A stretch of DNA of 64,000 nucleotides. Origin: DASSUW01 sp963844405. Lineage in GTDB: Bacteria; Actinomycetota; Thermoleophilia; Solirubrobacterales; Solirubrobacteraceae. A model generated the notes under the pieces. That model worked only from the letters and a program-made list of their open reading frames with translations, did no database searches and was not told the origin of the DNA. This document shows positions 42,490 to 51,250 of this stretch, piece after piece. The DNA lies in contig CAWJNZ010000007.1 of the NCBI GenBank assembly GCA_963844405.1, positions 558,001 to 622,000 of the forward strand, written 5' to 3'. Position 1 is the first letter of the stretch. Every line of letters begins with the position of its first letter. The translations under genes and the position numbers were made by a program.

Positions 42490-44541
42490 ATGACCTGGCG
42501 CATTGTCCAAGGCCCGCAGCGGGTGCGTCTGCGGGGCTACCAAGGAAGGATCTGGCGTTATCGGATCGATAATGGCCTCCGCACGCGCTCACTCGAGGTC
42601 AAGGTCAGCGCCCAGGCGATGGCCAGCTCGCCGTCCGACCTGCCGCCGCGGGTCCGCGAGGCCCGGCTGAGCGACGGTCGGAGCGAGATCGCACGGGTCG
42701 CGCAGTCGTCCTCGCCCCCGACCGCCATCGACGTCTGCCGCTGTGACGAGGCATACCCGAGCCCGCCGGCACTGGACGACGCCAGCGGGGCGGGGTCCGT
42801 ACCGGCGCCCGTCGCGAACTGGTTCTCCGCGCAGGGCCTCGATCTGCTGCTGTACAAGGGCGACGACGGCTGGTACGCGAGCGCGCTGCCCTCGCACGCG
42901 AGGTCGGGGCTCGGCGAAGTGGAGCGAGGCGCGTCGCCGATGGACGCGGCGGCGAGGCTGCGGTCGGCCTTGGCCGCGAACGACCGGCCGCGAGGCTGCC
43001 GGGTCGCCGGCGAGACGGAGCCGCCGCGCGACGATTCGCTGACCAGCCAGGGGTACCGGATCGTCTGGTCCCAGGGCGCCGACTCGGGCATGTGGCGGGC
43101 GTATGTCTACGACGAACACGGCCGCTTCGTCGACAGCGAGGCCGGCGAGTCGCGCCGCGAGGCGATCGCCCGCATCCGCAGCTCCCTCGAGCCGGCGCCG
43201 GTGTCCCGGCTCAAGAAGTGGTGGCGCGGGCTCGGGGCGCGGTTCCGGCTCATGTGGAGGCCGAGGGCCAGCCGCCTCTCCACCGATGCCCGACTCCGGC
43301 TCAGGCTCCGGAAGCTCGCGACCTGGGCGGCGGATCACCCGAGCATCGTCATCCCGCTCTCCGGCTCGATCATCTACGCCGCCGTACGGGTGTCCTATGC
43401 GCTCTTCTACAGCAAGGTCGGCGTGCAGCCCGAGGAGGTCGGACTCAACGAGGCGCGACTGCTCGGCCAATCGGTCGTGGCGTGGTTCGGCCTGCTGGTC
43501 GTGACGTCGGCCGTTGCGCTGTTCTTCTGGCTCATCGGGCTCTGGGGCCAGCGCTCGTCGAAGCGGCGGACGCTCGGTGTCTCGAACGTCGACGGAGTCG
43601 CGGTGGCCATCGGCGGACGCGTGGTCGAGCTCCAGCGCAAGGGCAGGATCCACATACGGCCGACCGGCGTGCCCGACCAGCCCTCGGAGCCGAACGTCCT
43701 GTCGTTGATCTTCGCCTACGCGCTGATGGCGTCGCTCATGGTGTTCGCCTTGTGGTTCGTCGTGAGCCCGCTCACGCTGGGAAGCGCGGCTCGGCGAGGC
43801 GAGTCGGTCCGCCCCGGAATCGGCTACTTCTTCGCCAATCCGCTCGGCGTCCGGGCCGAGCGCGCTCGCGTCACCGTGATCCGTGGCCCGAGACGAACGG
43901 TTCCGGCACAGGCCATGTACCTGGGCGAGGCCAACGCCACCACGGTCCTCTACGACCGTGGAGCCCAGCGCGTCGTCCGGTTGCCCTCCGCCGCGATCGC
44001 GGTCTCGACGACGGTCGTGCCGCGGTTCGAGGCCGGCCTCCTCCGCCCGGGCCGCTACGTGAGCGACACCTTCGAGCCCTCGGCAGTCGTCCAGATCCCC
44101 GAGTCGGGATGGATCGGGAGCCTGGAGACGACCGATTTCCTCGGCATGCGACGTGACCTGGACTCAGGGAACTTCGGCTACCTGGCATTCGCCGCCTTCC
44201 CAGAGGAGACGGCGGACGAGCTCGTCGCGCGTCTCCGGGCGATGCCGTTCCTGCGGCCGGGAATCGTGGCCGATGCCGAGCTGGCCGGTGTCAGCGGCAA
44301 GGCGTTCGAAGCGGACGTCCAGACGGAGCGCTTCGAGGAGGAGCTCTTCCCGATCGGAGGCACCGCGGATCAACGAGGCCAGGGGTTCCCCTTCTCCGTG
44401 TTCGACGGTGAGCGCCTGCGCCTCGTCGCGGCCGACGTCGACGGACGCGCGATCATGGCCATCACCGAGGCCATGGTCGAGGACTTCGACGAGTTCTCGC
44501 GGACGGCCGACAGCCTGCTCGCCGAGCTCGAGTTCGACTAG
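42490..44541 (+). CDS. Large membrane protein of unknown function
   Basis: A 683-aa protein. Residues 1-250 are soluble and contain two segments of similar layout (GLDLLLYKGDDGWYASALPS and SGMWRAYVYDEHGRFVDSEA, each followed by a helix with AxxRxR). Three membrane spans follow (about 300-325 with VIPLSGSIIYAAVRVSYALF, then QSVVAWFGLLVVTSAVALFF, and near 415 LIFAYALMASLMVFALWFVV). A 250-residue C-terminal domain, probably outside, ends FDEFSRTADSLLAELEFD. The FYSKVGVQPEEVGL stretch occurs in other actinobacterial membrane proteins of unknown role. I cannot assign a function. The iol operon ends 57 bp upstream, so read-through is possible. Confidence 0.7.
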   Translation: MTWRIVQGPQRVRLRGYQGRIWRYRIDNGLRTRSLEVKVSAQAMASSPSDLPPRVREARLSDGRSEIARVAQSSSPPTAIDVCRCDEAYPSPPALDDASGAGSVPAPVANWFSAQGLDLLLYKGDDGWYASALPSHARSGLGEVERGASPMDAAARLRSALAANDRPRGCRVAGETEPPRDDSLTSQGYRIVWSQGADSGMWRAYVYDEHGRFVDSEAGESRREAIARIRSSLEPAPVSRLKKWWRGLGARFRLMWRPRASRLSTDARLRLRLRKLATWAADHPSIVIPLSGSIIYAAVRVSYALFYSKVGVQPEEVGLNEARLLGQSVVAWFGLLVVTSAVALFFWLIGLWGQRSSKRRTLGVSNVDGVAVAIGGRVVELQRKGRIHIRPTGVPDQPSEPNVLSLIFAYALMASLMVFALWFVVSPLTLGSAARRGESVRPGIGYFFANPLGVRAERARVTVIRGPRRTVPAQAMYLGEANATTVLYDRGAQRVVRLPSAAIAVSTTVVPRFEAGLLRPGRYVSDTFEPSAVVQIPESGWIGSLETTDFLGMRRDLDSGNFGYLAFAAFPEETADELVARLRAMPFLRPGIVADAELAGVSGKAFEADVQTERFEEELFPIGGTADQRGQGFPFSVFDGERLRLVAADVDGRAIMAITEAMVEDFDEFSRTADSLLAELEFD

Positions 44542-44990
44542 CGCAGCGGGATCGGCGCGCCGCGCTCGGACTCCGGGCGCGGGCCGAAGATCCGGCGCTC
44601 GGACTCGTCGATCGCCACGTCGTTGATGCTCGCCTCGCGCCGGCGCATGTAGCCCTCGTCGTCGAACTCCCACTGCTCGTTGCCGTAGCTGCGCCACCAC
44701 TGGCCGGAATCGTCGCGGGACTCGTACTGGAACCGGACGGCGATGCGGTCGCCGGAGAACGCCCACAGGTCCTTGCGCAGCGCGTAGTCGAGCTCGCGCG
44801 CCCACTTGCGGGTGAGGAAGTCGACGATCTCGCGGCGGCCGTTCAGGAACTCGTCGCGGTTGCGCCACTGCGAGTCCTCGGTGTACGCCGCCGCCACCTT
44901 CTGCGGGTCGCGCGTGTTCCAAGCGTCCTCCGCGGCCTGGATTTTCTGGCGGGCGGTCTCCTCGGTGAACGGCGGAACCGGTGGGCGCAT
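44538..44990 (-). CDS. SnoaL/NTF2-like protein (DUF1348 type)
   Basis: A 150-aa protein with the cone-shaped NTF2 fold: FTEETARQKIQAAEDAWNTR, VAAAYTEDSQWRNRDEFLNG, AVRFQYESRDDSGQWWRSYG, WEFDDEGYMRRREASINDV. It matches the DUF1348 family (nuclear transport factor 2-like). No catalytic role is established for this group. The stop overlaps the convergent membrane protein gene by 4 bp. Confidence 0.85.
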   Translation of the reverse strand: MRPPVPPFTEETARQKIQAAEDAWNTRDPQKVAAAYTEDSQWRNRDEFLNGRREIVDFLTRKWARELDYALRKDLWAFSGDRIAVRFQYESRDDSGQWWRSYGNEQWEFDDEGYMRRREASINDVAIDESERRIFGPRPESERGAPIPLR

Positions 44991-45024
44991 ACGACGAACT
45001 CTAGGCGGACGTTGGCGCGGCAGG

Positions 45025-45960
45025 TCACCCGACGCCGCGGAGGAGACGCGCCGACAACCGGTGCAACGCGTCTTTGAGCTCGGGCGGCTCGTGGACCTCG
45101 AACTCGACGCCGAGCATGGCGACGCGCAGCGCGAGCCACGCGAGGTCGTCGTCGCCGGTGCGGTACTCGCAGGTGGCGTCGTCGATCGGCGTGACCGTGC
45201 CCCACGCGGTGCGGATCTCGGCCGCGGGCGCCTGCAGCGTGAGCCGCGCCTCGTAGCGGGTGGGCAGCGACACGAGGCGCTGCTCGACGAAGGCGGCGGG
45301 ATCGGCGGCGGGCAGCTCGCGCGGCGCGAAGCGGGGACCGGTGGCGACCGGCTCGCCGATGCGGTCGACGCGGAACGTGCGCCAGTCGTCGCGGGCCCGG
45401 TCCCAGCAGACGAGGTACCAGCGCCGGCCGCGGTTCACCAGCGCATGCGGCTCGACGTCGCGGCGCCCGGTCGTCCCGTCGCGCGCGCTGTAGAGGAAGC
45501 GCACGCACTCGTGGTCGCGGCACCCGCCGGCCAGGATCGTCAGGCACTGCGGGTCGACGGTGGGGCCGCCGGCGGGCAGCGACATCGTGGTCGCGCCCAG
45601 CGCCTGCACGCGCCGGCGCAGGTGCGAGGGGAGCACCTGCTCGAGCTTCACCAGCGCGCGCACGCTCGTCTCCTCGATGCCGGTGACCGACGCCCGCGCC
45701 GCCGTGCGCAGGCCGACCGCTATGGCGATCGCCTCCTCGTCGTCGAGCAGCAGCGGCGGCATCGCCGTCCCCGCCGCGAGGCGATAGCCGCCCGCCGGGC
45801 CGGTCAGCGACTCGACCGGATAGCCGAGTCCGCGCAGTCGCTCGACGTCGCGCCGGATCGTGCGCCGCGACACCTCGAGCCGGTCGGCCAGCTCGGTCCC
45901 CGGCCAGTCGCGGCGGGTCTGGAGGAGCGACAGGAGGGTCAGCAGACGGCTCGAGGTCAT
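45025..45960 (-). CDS. YafY-type HTH + WYL-domain transcriptional regulator
   Basis: A 311-aa protein. The N-terminal HTH_11 (TSSRLLTLLSLLQTRRDWPG, LADRLEVSRRTIRRDVERLR, GYPVESLTGPAGGYRLAAG) is followed by a WYL domain with VNRGRRWYLVCWDRARDDWR and a WCX-type C-terminus. WYL domains sense nucleic-acid-like ligands. It is divergent from a VOC-family gene with a 41-bp gap, so it probably controls that gene. Confidence 0.9.
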   Translation of the reverse strand: MTSSRLLTLLSLLQTRRDWPGTELADRLEVSRRTIRRDVERLRGLGYPVESLTGPAGGYRLAAGTAMPPLLLDDEEAIAIAVGLRTAARASVTGIEETSVRALVKLEQVLPSHLRRRVQALGATTMSLPAGGPTVDPQCLTILAGGCRDHECVRFLYSARDGTTGRRDVEPHALVNRGRRWYLVCWDRARDDWRTFRVDRIGEPVATGPRFAPRELPAADPAAFVEQRLVSLPTRYEARLTLQAPAAEIRTAWGTVTPIDDATCEYRTGDDDLAWLALRVAMLGVEFEVHEPPELKDALHRLSARLLRGVG

Positions 45961-46001
45961 CGAGGACAGATCTTGACCTAAATCGCCCGTACGGTGTCGG
46001 A

Positions 46002-46829
46002 ATGTCCTCCCCCCAGATGGCTCCCACCGCCCGCTACCTCGATGGCGTGCCGTGCTTCGTCGACACCGCGCAGCCCGACGTCGAGGCCGCCCGGCGCTTC
46101 TACGGCGGGCTCTTCGGCTGGCGGTTCGAGCAGCGGACGCCCGACTACTGGATGGCGACGCTCGACGGGCTCGACGTGGCCGGCCTGGCGCAGCAGCCCG
46201 AGGCCTCGTGGAACACCTACATCCAGGTCGCGAGCGCCGACCGGACGACGGCCGACGCCATGCAGCTCGGCGCCCAGGTCCTCGTCCCGCCGTTCGACGT
46301 CGGCGGGGCGGGACGCATGTCCGTGATCGCCGACCCGACCGGCGCCGCGTTCTGCACCTGGGAGCCGCGCGAGTACCACGGCGCCCAGCTCGTCAACGCT
46401 CCGGGGTCGTGGAACTGGAGCGACCTGCAGACGCCCGACCCGAGCCTGGCGGAGCCGTTCTACCGCGCGCTGTTCGGCTGGGAGGAGACGGCGGTCTCGT
46501 TCGGCGAGGTGTCGGCGACGATGTGGCGGCAGCCCGGGTACGGCGACCTGCTCGAGGCGCGCACGCCGGGGATCCGCCAGATGCACGCGGATGCGGGGGC
46601 GCCCGAGGGCTTCACCGACGCGATCGGGTGGCTGCAGCAGGACGACGGCCCGTCACGCTGGGCGGTGACCTTCTCGGTCGCCGACACCGACGCGAGCGCC
46701 GCGCGGGCGGCCGAGCTCGGCGGCGAGGTGGTCATGCCGCCCTACGACGCGGGGCCGACGCGCGTGGCGCAGCTCCGGGACCCGGCGGGCGCCGTCTTCA
46801 CGATCAGCTACTACGACTCAAGCCGCTAG
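46002..46829 (+). CDS. Two-domain VOC (glyoxalase/bleomycin-resistance/dioxygenase fold) protein
   Basis: A 275-aa protein with two VOC units. Unit 1 has DGVPCFVDTAQPDVEAARRF then YGGLFGWRFEQRTPDYWMA and RMSVIADPTGAAFCTWEP. Unit 2 has WNWSDLQTPDPSLAEPFYRA, LFGWEETAVSF and VAQLRDPAGAVFTISYYD. It resembles the CFP30-like hydroxylase group of actinobacteria. Metal ligands cannot be assigned with certainty. The divergent WYL regulator lies immediately upstream. Confidence 0.85.
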   Translation: MSSPQMAPTARYLDGVPCFVDTAQPDVEAARRFYGGLFGWRFEQRTPDYWMATLDGLDVAGLAQQPEASWNTYIQVASADRTTADAMQLGAQVLVPPFDVGGAGRMSVIADPTGAAFCTWEPREYHGAQLVNAPGSWNWSDLQTPDPSLAEPFYRALFGWEETAVSFGEVSATMWRQPGYGDLLEARTPGIRQMHADAGAPEGFTDAIGWLQQDDGPSRWAVTFSVADTDASAARAAELGGEVVMPPYDAGPTRVAQLRDPAGAVFTISYYDSSR

Positions 46830-47566
46830 CTGCAGCCGCGGCGCGCCGTCGAGCAGCAGCGCGCGCGGGTTGCCCTGCGTGAGCAGGGCGGCGACCCGCT
46901 CGTGCGTGCCGAGGGCCAGCAGCGCCTCGTAGCCGCGATCGAGCGTGTCGTCGCGCGTGCCGGGATGGCCGTCGGAGGCCAGGCACCACACCATGCCGGC
47001 GCCGAGCAGCCGCTCGGCGCCGGCACGCGCGGCCGCGCCGTGCCGGCCGAGGAGCGAGGTCGCGTTCACCTGCACGAGCGCGCCGCGGTCGATCAATCGA
47101 GCAGCCGGCGGTCGGCGCCCGGGAGCGCCGCCGCCCGCTCGGGATGGGCGAGCAGCAGGTCGTAGCCGAGGTCCCACAGGTGCTCGGCGGCCTCGGTGAA
47201 GTCGGCCTGGACGCCCTCGAACGGGGTCTCGAGCAGCAGCCAGCGGGCGTCGGCGGGGCCCTGGGCGATGAGCGCGAGCTCGTCCGGGCCGAGGTTGGGG
47301 ACCTCGTAGTGGCTCAGCTCGCCGCCGGGGTGGAGGCGGACGGCGATGCCTTCGCTGTCGATGGCCTGCTGGGCCTGCTTTCGCAGCTCGGCGAGGCGGG
47401 CGATCTCAACGCGCGGGAACTCGTCGCGCTTGACGTGCGACGTGCACGCGACGTCGGTCACGCCGGCGGCCGCGAGCCGGCGGGCGTGGGCGACGGTGTG
47501 TTCCAGCGTGGGGGCCCCGTCATCGATGCCGGGGAGGATGTGGCAGTGGAGGTCGACGAACGACAT
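46818..47566 (-). pseudogene. CpsB/YwqE-type PHP-fold tyrosine phosphatase, single frameshift
   Basis: From ATG 47566 the frame begins MSFVDLHCHILPGIDDGAPT, the metal-binding signature of bacterial PHP tyrosine phosphatases (CpsB), and runs through VACTSHVKRDEFPR and LLLETPFEGVQADF to LLLAHPERAAALPGADRRLL, where a TGA at about 47093-47095 stops it. The adjacent frame continues without a gap in homology: RLIDRGALVQVNATSLLGRH, then CLASDGHPGTRDDTLDRGYE (metal-binding SD.H) and the C-terminus. One inserted or deleted base near 47096-47110 separates the halves. CpsB enzymes usually accompany polysaccharide kinases; none is in the window. Confidence 0.8.
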
Positions 47567-47602
47567 CCCCTTCCACAGTAGGACGTCGACTACGATCGGC
47601 GG

Positions 47603-48142
47603 GTGCCCGATCACCTCTTCTTCACCGAGTCCGACGAGGCCAACCGGCTGATCGCGTCAGACCCGATGGCGCTCCTGGTCGGCTTCGTGCTCGACCAGCA
47701 GGTCTCCGTCCAGAAGGCCTTCTCCGGCCCGCTGGCGCTCAAGGAGCGGCTCGGCTCGCTCGACGCCGCGACGCTGGCCGAGGCCGATCTGGAGCCCGTC
47801 TTCCGCGAGCGCCCGGCGATCCACCGCTTCCCCGGCAACATGGCCAAGCGCGTGCACGAGCTGGCGCTGCACGTGCGCGACCGCTACGACGGCGACGCGG
47901 CGCGGGTCTGGACCGATGCCTCGGACGCGGCGGCCTTGCGGGCCAACATCGAGGCGTTGCCCGGCTTCGGCGAGATGAAGGTCAAGGCGCTGGGGAGCGT
48001 GCTCGCCAAGCGGTTCGGGGTCGAGGCGGCACAGGAGCTCGTGCCGTGGCATCCGACGCTCGGCGACGTCGACTCGGCGCAGGCGCTGGCCGACTACCAG
48101 GCCGCCAAGCGCGCGCACAAGGCGGAGTGGTCCGCGGCCTAG
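47603..48142 (+). CDS. HhH-GPD family base-excision-repair-like protein
   Basis: A 179-aa protein from GTG 47603. It has the small helical HhH-GPD fold used by DNA glycosylases: MALLVGFVLDQQVSVQKAFS, FPGNMAKRVHELALHVRDRY and the hairpin ALPGFGEMKVKALGSVLAKR. The catalytic Asp expected after the hairpin may be in PWHPTLGDVDSAQAL. Members of this short actinobacterial group are annotated as HhH-GPD type but are not characterised. It is divergent from the PHP gene with a 36-bp gap. Confidence 0.8.
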   Translation: MPDHLFFTESDEANRLIASDPMALLVGFVLDQQVSVQKAFSGPLALKERLGSLDAATLAEADLEPVFRERPAIHRFPGNMAKRVHELALHVRDRYDGDAARVWTDASDAAALRANIEALPGFGEMKVKALGSVLAKRFGVEAAQELVPWHPTLGDVDSAQALADYQAAKRAHKAEWSAA

Positions 48143-48771
48143 CCGTGGTGGTACCAGGGCGGCTCGTCCAGCGCCGCGCGCAGCGCCTTCGAGCCATCGC
48201 TCAACACCGGCTCGCCGTGGGTGACGAGGACGCGGTCGAGCTCTAGTTCGCGCAGCGGCGCGAGCGTGGGCACGAAGGTGTCGCGGTACCAGCGGGCGCG
48301 CTTGTCATCGACGCGGTCCTGCGCCCAAAGGCGGAGCTCGCCCTCGACGGTGGTGATCAGCGCGTCGCCGAAGACGAGCGCTCTGTGCGACGGCAGGTGG
48401 ATCGGCGTCTCGTAGCGGCGCGGCTTGCCGATGGCGTACGCGCGGGCGCCGCCCGGCAGCTCGCCCTCGATCGGCTCGACGGTCGTCTTGCTCAGCCGCT
48501 TGCCCACGGCGGGGTGGCCGTGGATGGGCGCGCCGTAGCGCTCGCTCAGCGCCTCGGCGCTGCGCGTGTGGTACGGGATCGTGATGAGGATGGCCGCCGG
48601 CCCGCGGACCAGGTCGTCGAGGAAGCCCTCGTCGGGCACGAGGGGATCGATCAGCAGCGTCGCGTCGCCGGCATGCAGGGCGAACGAGGCGACCTCTGCG
48701 CCCCATTCGCCCGGATGCCACTCCTCGTGGCGCGCCGTCCAGCGCCACAGGCCGGCGGCCAGCTCCTGCAC
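48139..48771 (-). CDS. Metallo-beta-lactamase-fold-like protein with degenerate metal motif
   Basis: A 210-aa protein starting at GTG 48771, whose G is the last base of the upstream TAG (TAGTG overlap), so it is coupled to the cyclase-family gene. The layout resembles an MBL hydrolase: SFALHAGDATLLIDPLVPDE, AAILITIPYHTRSAEALSER, LPSHRALVFGDALITTVEGE and LDRVLVTHGEPVLSDGSKAL. The classic HxHxDH is reduced to a single His in IPYHTRSA. It may be inactive or use a different chemistry. Confidence 0.7.
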   Translation of the reverse strand: MQELAAGLWRWTARHEEWHPGEWGAEVASFALHAGDATLLIDPLVPDEGFLDDLVRGPAAILITIPYHTRSAEALSERYGAPIHGHPAVGKRLSKTTVEPIEGELPGGARAYAIGKPRRYETPIHLPSHRALVFGDALITTVEGELRLWAQDRVDDKRARWYRDTFVPTLAPLRELELDRVLVTHGEPVLSDGSKALRAALDEPPWYHHG

Positions 48772-49592
48772 TAGTACGTCGCGAGCACGCGCGCCGGCCC
48801 GCCCGAGCCCGCCTCCCACGGGATCACGCCGACGGTGGCGACCGCGCCGTGCGCCGGCAGCTTGCCGAGGTTCTTGACGTTCTCGAGCCCGTACTTGTCG
48901 TCGGCCAGCCACTTGTTGTGCACGGGGAACGTCGCGGAGTTGCCGGGGTCGAGGCTCAGCGTGTCGACGGCGATCGCCGACCCGCGGTTGCGCTCGATCA
49001 TGAAGTCGATCGCGTCCTCGCCGAAGCCGGGGAAGTGGTAGTTGCCCAGCGAGCCGCCCGTGAACGCCGGCGTGCCGAGCTTGGCGTCCCAGCCGGAGTT
49101 CATCGCCACCAGCGCGTTGCGCGGGATCCGGCCGTGCCGGCGCTCGAAGCTCCGCAGGTCGTCCTCGGTGACGACGGCGTCCGGGTCCGAGGCGGCGCGC
49201 CCCGAGATGTCGATCACCACGACCGGCAGGATGAGCTCCTTCGGCCTGAGCTGGGGAACCAGGCGGGCGCCCTGCACGAAGTGCCCGGGCGCGTCCATGT
49301 GCGTGCCCGAGTGCTCGCCGAAGGTCCACTCCTGCGAGTAGAAGCCGTCGGTCGCGTAGTTCTTGATCGTGCGCCGCGCCGGCGGGTCGCCCGTGTAGAC
49401 CGGGAAGCCGGCCGTGAACGTGTGCGTCAGGTCGACCACCTTGCCGCGCCGCTTCGGCCGGCGCTTGTGCGCCACCGCCTCAGCCGGCAGCAGCGCCGCG
49501 AGAGCGGCAGCGCCCCCGCCGGCCAGCACCGCTCGCCGCGAGAGCTGCGGCTGCTGCTCACGAACCGTCTCGACCGTGCCCGGAAGACACAT
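48771..49592 (-). CDS. Tat-exported cyclase-family hydrolase (kynurenine formamidase-like)
   Basis: A 273-aa protein with a twin-arginine signal (QPQLSRRAVLAGGGAAALAA, cut near AVAHKRR). The cyclase domain has VVDLTHTFTAGFPVYTGDPP and the metal-binding HSGTHMDAPGHFV motif, with HxGTHxDxPxH intact, and NSGWDAKLG. Such enzymes hydrolyse N-formyl or cyclic amides and lactones with Mn/Zn. Tat export implies folding in the cytosol before transport. It is coupled to an MBL-like gene. Confidence 0.85.
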   Translation of the reverse strand: MCLPGTVETVREQQPQLSRRAVLAGGGAAALAALLPAEAVAHKRRPKRRGKVVDLTHTFTAGFPVYTGDPPARRTIKNYATDGFYSQEWTFGEHSGTHMDAPGHFVQGARLVPQLRPKELILPVVVIDISGRAASDPDAVVTEDDLRSFERRHGRIPRNALVAMNSGWDAKLGTPAFTGGSLGNYHFPGFGEDAIDFMIERNRGSAIAVDTLSLDPGNSATFPVHNKWLADDKYGLENVKNLGKLPAHGAVATVGVIPWEAGSGGPARVLATY

Positions 49593-49649
49593 CCGGATCC
49601 CCCTCGTTCGGATTGACGATCGGAAACTAGCCCGTCGGGCGGCCGGTGC

Positions 49650-50066
49650 CTAGGCGGCTTCTTCGGCGTTGGGCGGCGTGGCCGACTCCCACTCGGCCGC
49701 GTGCCCCAGCGAGGCGCTCTTGAGCACCTTCAGGGAGAGCAGCGCGCACTTCATGCGCGTTGCGCTGATGTCGATGCCCAGCAGGTCGAGGATGAACTCG
49801 CGGTCGAGCTTCAGGAGGTCCTGGACCGGAATGCCGATCACCTCGTCCGAGGCCATCGACGCGGAGGCCTGCGAGATCGCGCAGCCGTGGCCGGAGAAGC
49901 GGACGTCCTGGACGCGACCGTCGCCGTCGACCTTGAGCTGCACCTTCAGCTCGTCGCCGCACAGCGGGTTGAGGTCGTCGGCCTCGAGGTCGGGGTTCTC
50001 CAGCTCGCCCCAGTTGTGGGGGTTCTTGTAGTGCTGGAGGATGTTCTCGCGATACAGGTCGTCCAT
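49650..50066 (-). CDS. sufU: SufU Fe-S assembly sulfur-transfer protein
   Basis: A 138-aa IscU/SufU-fold protein. Zinc-binding cysteines are C36 (LNPLCGDEL), C62 (SGHGCAISQAS) and C107 (TRMKCALLS), as in zinc-dependent SufU. The HYKNPHNWGELENPD N-terminus is typical. SufU takes sulfur from SufS. Start ATG 50066 overlaps the sufS stop by one base (TGATG). Confidence 0.9.
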   Translation of the reverse strand: MDDLYRENILQHYKNPHNWGELENPDLEADDLNPLCGDELKVQLKVDGDGRVQDVRFSGHGCAISQASASMASDEVIGIPVQDLLKLDREFILDLLGIDISATRMKCALLSLKVLKSASLGHAAEWESATPPNAEEAA

Positions 50067-51250
50067 CAGGCGAACACGTCCCGCACGGTAGCGAGGGCGT
50101 CGACCAGGCGGTCGACCTCCTCGCGGGTGCTGTGCACGGCGAACGACGCGCGCGTGGTGGCGGACACACCGAGCCGGCGCATCAGCGGCTGCGCGCAGGC
50201 GTGGCCGGCACGCACGCACACGCCCTCGCGGCCGAGGATCTCGGCGACGTCGTGGGGGTGGACGCCGTCGAAGGCGAAGGCGGTGACGGCGCCGCGGTGC
50301 TCGATGCCCGGGCCGAAGAGCGTGAGGCCGGGGACCTCGGTGAGGCGCTCGACGGCGTAGCCGACGACGTCGCGCGAGTGCTCCCACACCGCGTCCATGC
50401 CGATGCCTTGCAGGAAGTCGGTCGCCGCGCCGAGGCCGATCGCCTCGGCCACCATCATCGTGCCGGCCTCGAACCTGGCGGGCGGCTCGGCGAAGGTCGT
50501 GCCCTCCTCGGTCACGCGGGCGATCATGTGACCGCCGCCGATGAAGGGCGACATCTCCTCGAGCAGCTCGCGGCGGCCGTGCAGCACGCCGATGCCGGTC
50601 GGGCCGTAGGCCTTGTGGCCGGTCCAGGCGTAGAAGTCGGCGTCGAGCTCCTTGACGTCGACGGGCATGTGCGGGACCGCCTGCATGCCGTCGACCACGA
50701 TCAGCGCGCCGGCCGCGTGGGCGCGGCGTGCGATCTCGGCGATCGGGTTGACGGTGCCGAGGACGTTCGAGACGTGGGTGACGGCGACGAGCTTGGGGCC
50801 TCTTGCGAGTGCCTCGTCGAGCGCATCGAGGTCGAGCAGCCCGTCGTCGGTGATCGGCACCCACTCGGTCCGGCACCCCTGCAGCTGCCACGGCACGATG
50901 TTCGAGTGGTGCTCCATCTGCGTGAGCACGACCGTTTCATCCGGCTCGAGCTTCAGGCCGTAGGCGACGAGGTTGAGCGCCTCGGTCCCGTTCTTCGTGA
51001 ACACCGTCTCGCCGGCCGTCGAGCCCGTGAAGGCTGCGACCTTCTCGCGCGCGACCTCGTAGGCCTCGGTCGCCTCGGCGGCGAGCGGGTAGACGCCGCG
51101 GTGGATGCTCGCCCGGTACTCGGTGTAGTAGCGGTCCATCGCCTCGATCACGGCCCGCGGCGTCTGCGACGTGGCGGCCGAGTCGAGGTAGACCAGGCCC
51201 TCCTGCGCGAGCACAGGGAACTCGGTGGCGGGAGGGACGGTCAGGCTCAT
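50066..51250 (-). CDS. sufS: Cysteine desulfurase SufS
   Basis: A 394-aa PLP enzyme. YLDSAATSQTPRAVIEAMD, RASIHRGVYPLAAEATEAYE, MEHHSNIVPWQ, PLP lysine K213 in WTGHKAYGPTGIGVLHG, and catalytic C352 in VRAGHACAQP. It generates persulfide from cysteine for SufU. The ATG overlaps the sufC stop (51247-51250, ATGA). Confidence 0.95.
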   Translation of the reverse strand: MSLTVPPATEFPVLAQEGLVYLDSAATSQTPRAVIEAMDRYYTEYRASIHRGVYPLAAEATEAYEVAREKVAAFTGSTAGETVFTKNGTEALNLVAYGLKLEPDETVVLTQMEHHSNIVPWQLQGCRTEWVPITDDGLLDLDALDEALARGPKLVAVTHVSNVLGTVNPIAEIARRAHAAGALIVVDGMQAVPHMPVDVKELDADFYAWTGHKAYGPTGIGVLHGRRELLEEMSPFIGGGHMIARVTEEGTTFAEPPARFEAGTMMVAEAIGLGAATDFLQGIGMDAVWEHSRDVVGYAVERLTEVPGLTLFGPGIEHRGAVTAFAFDGVHPHDVAEILGREGVCVRAGHACAQPLMRRLGVSATTRASFAVHSTREEVDRLVDALATVRDVFA

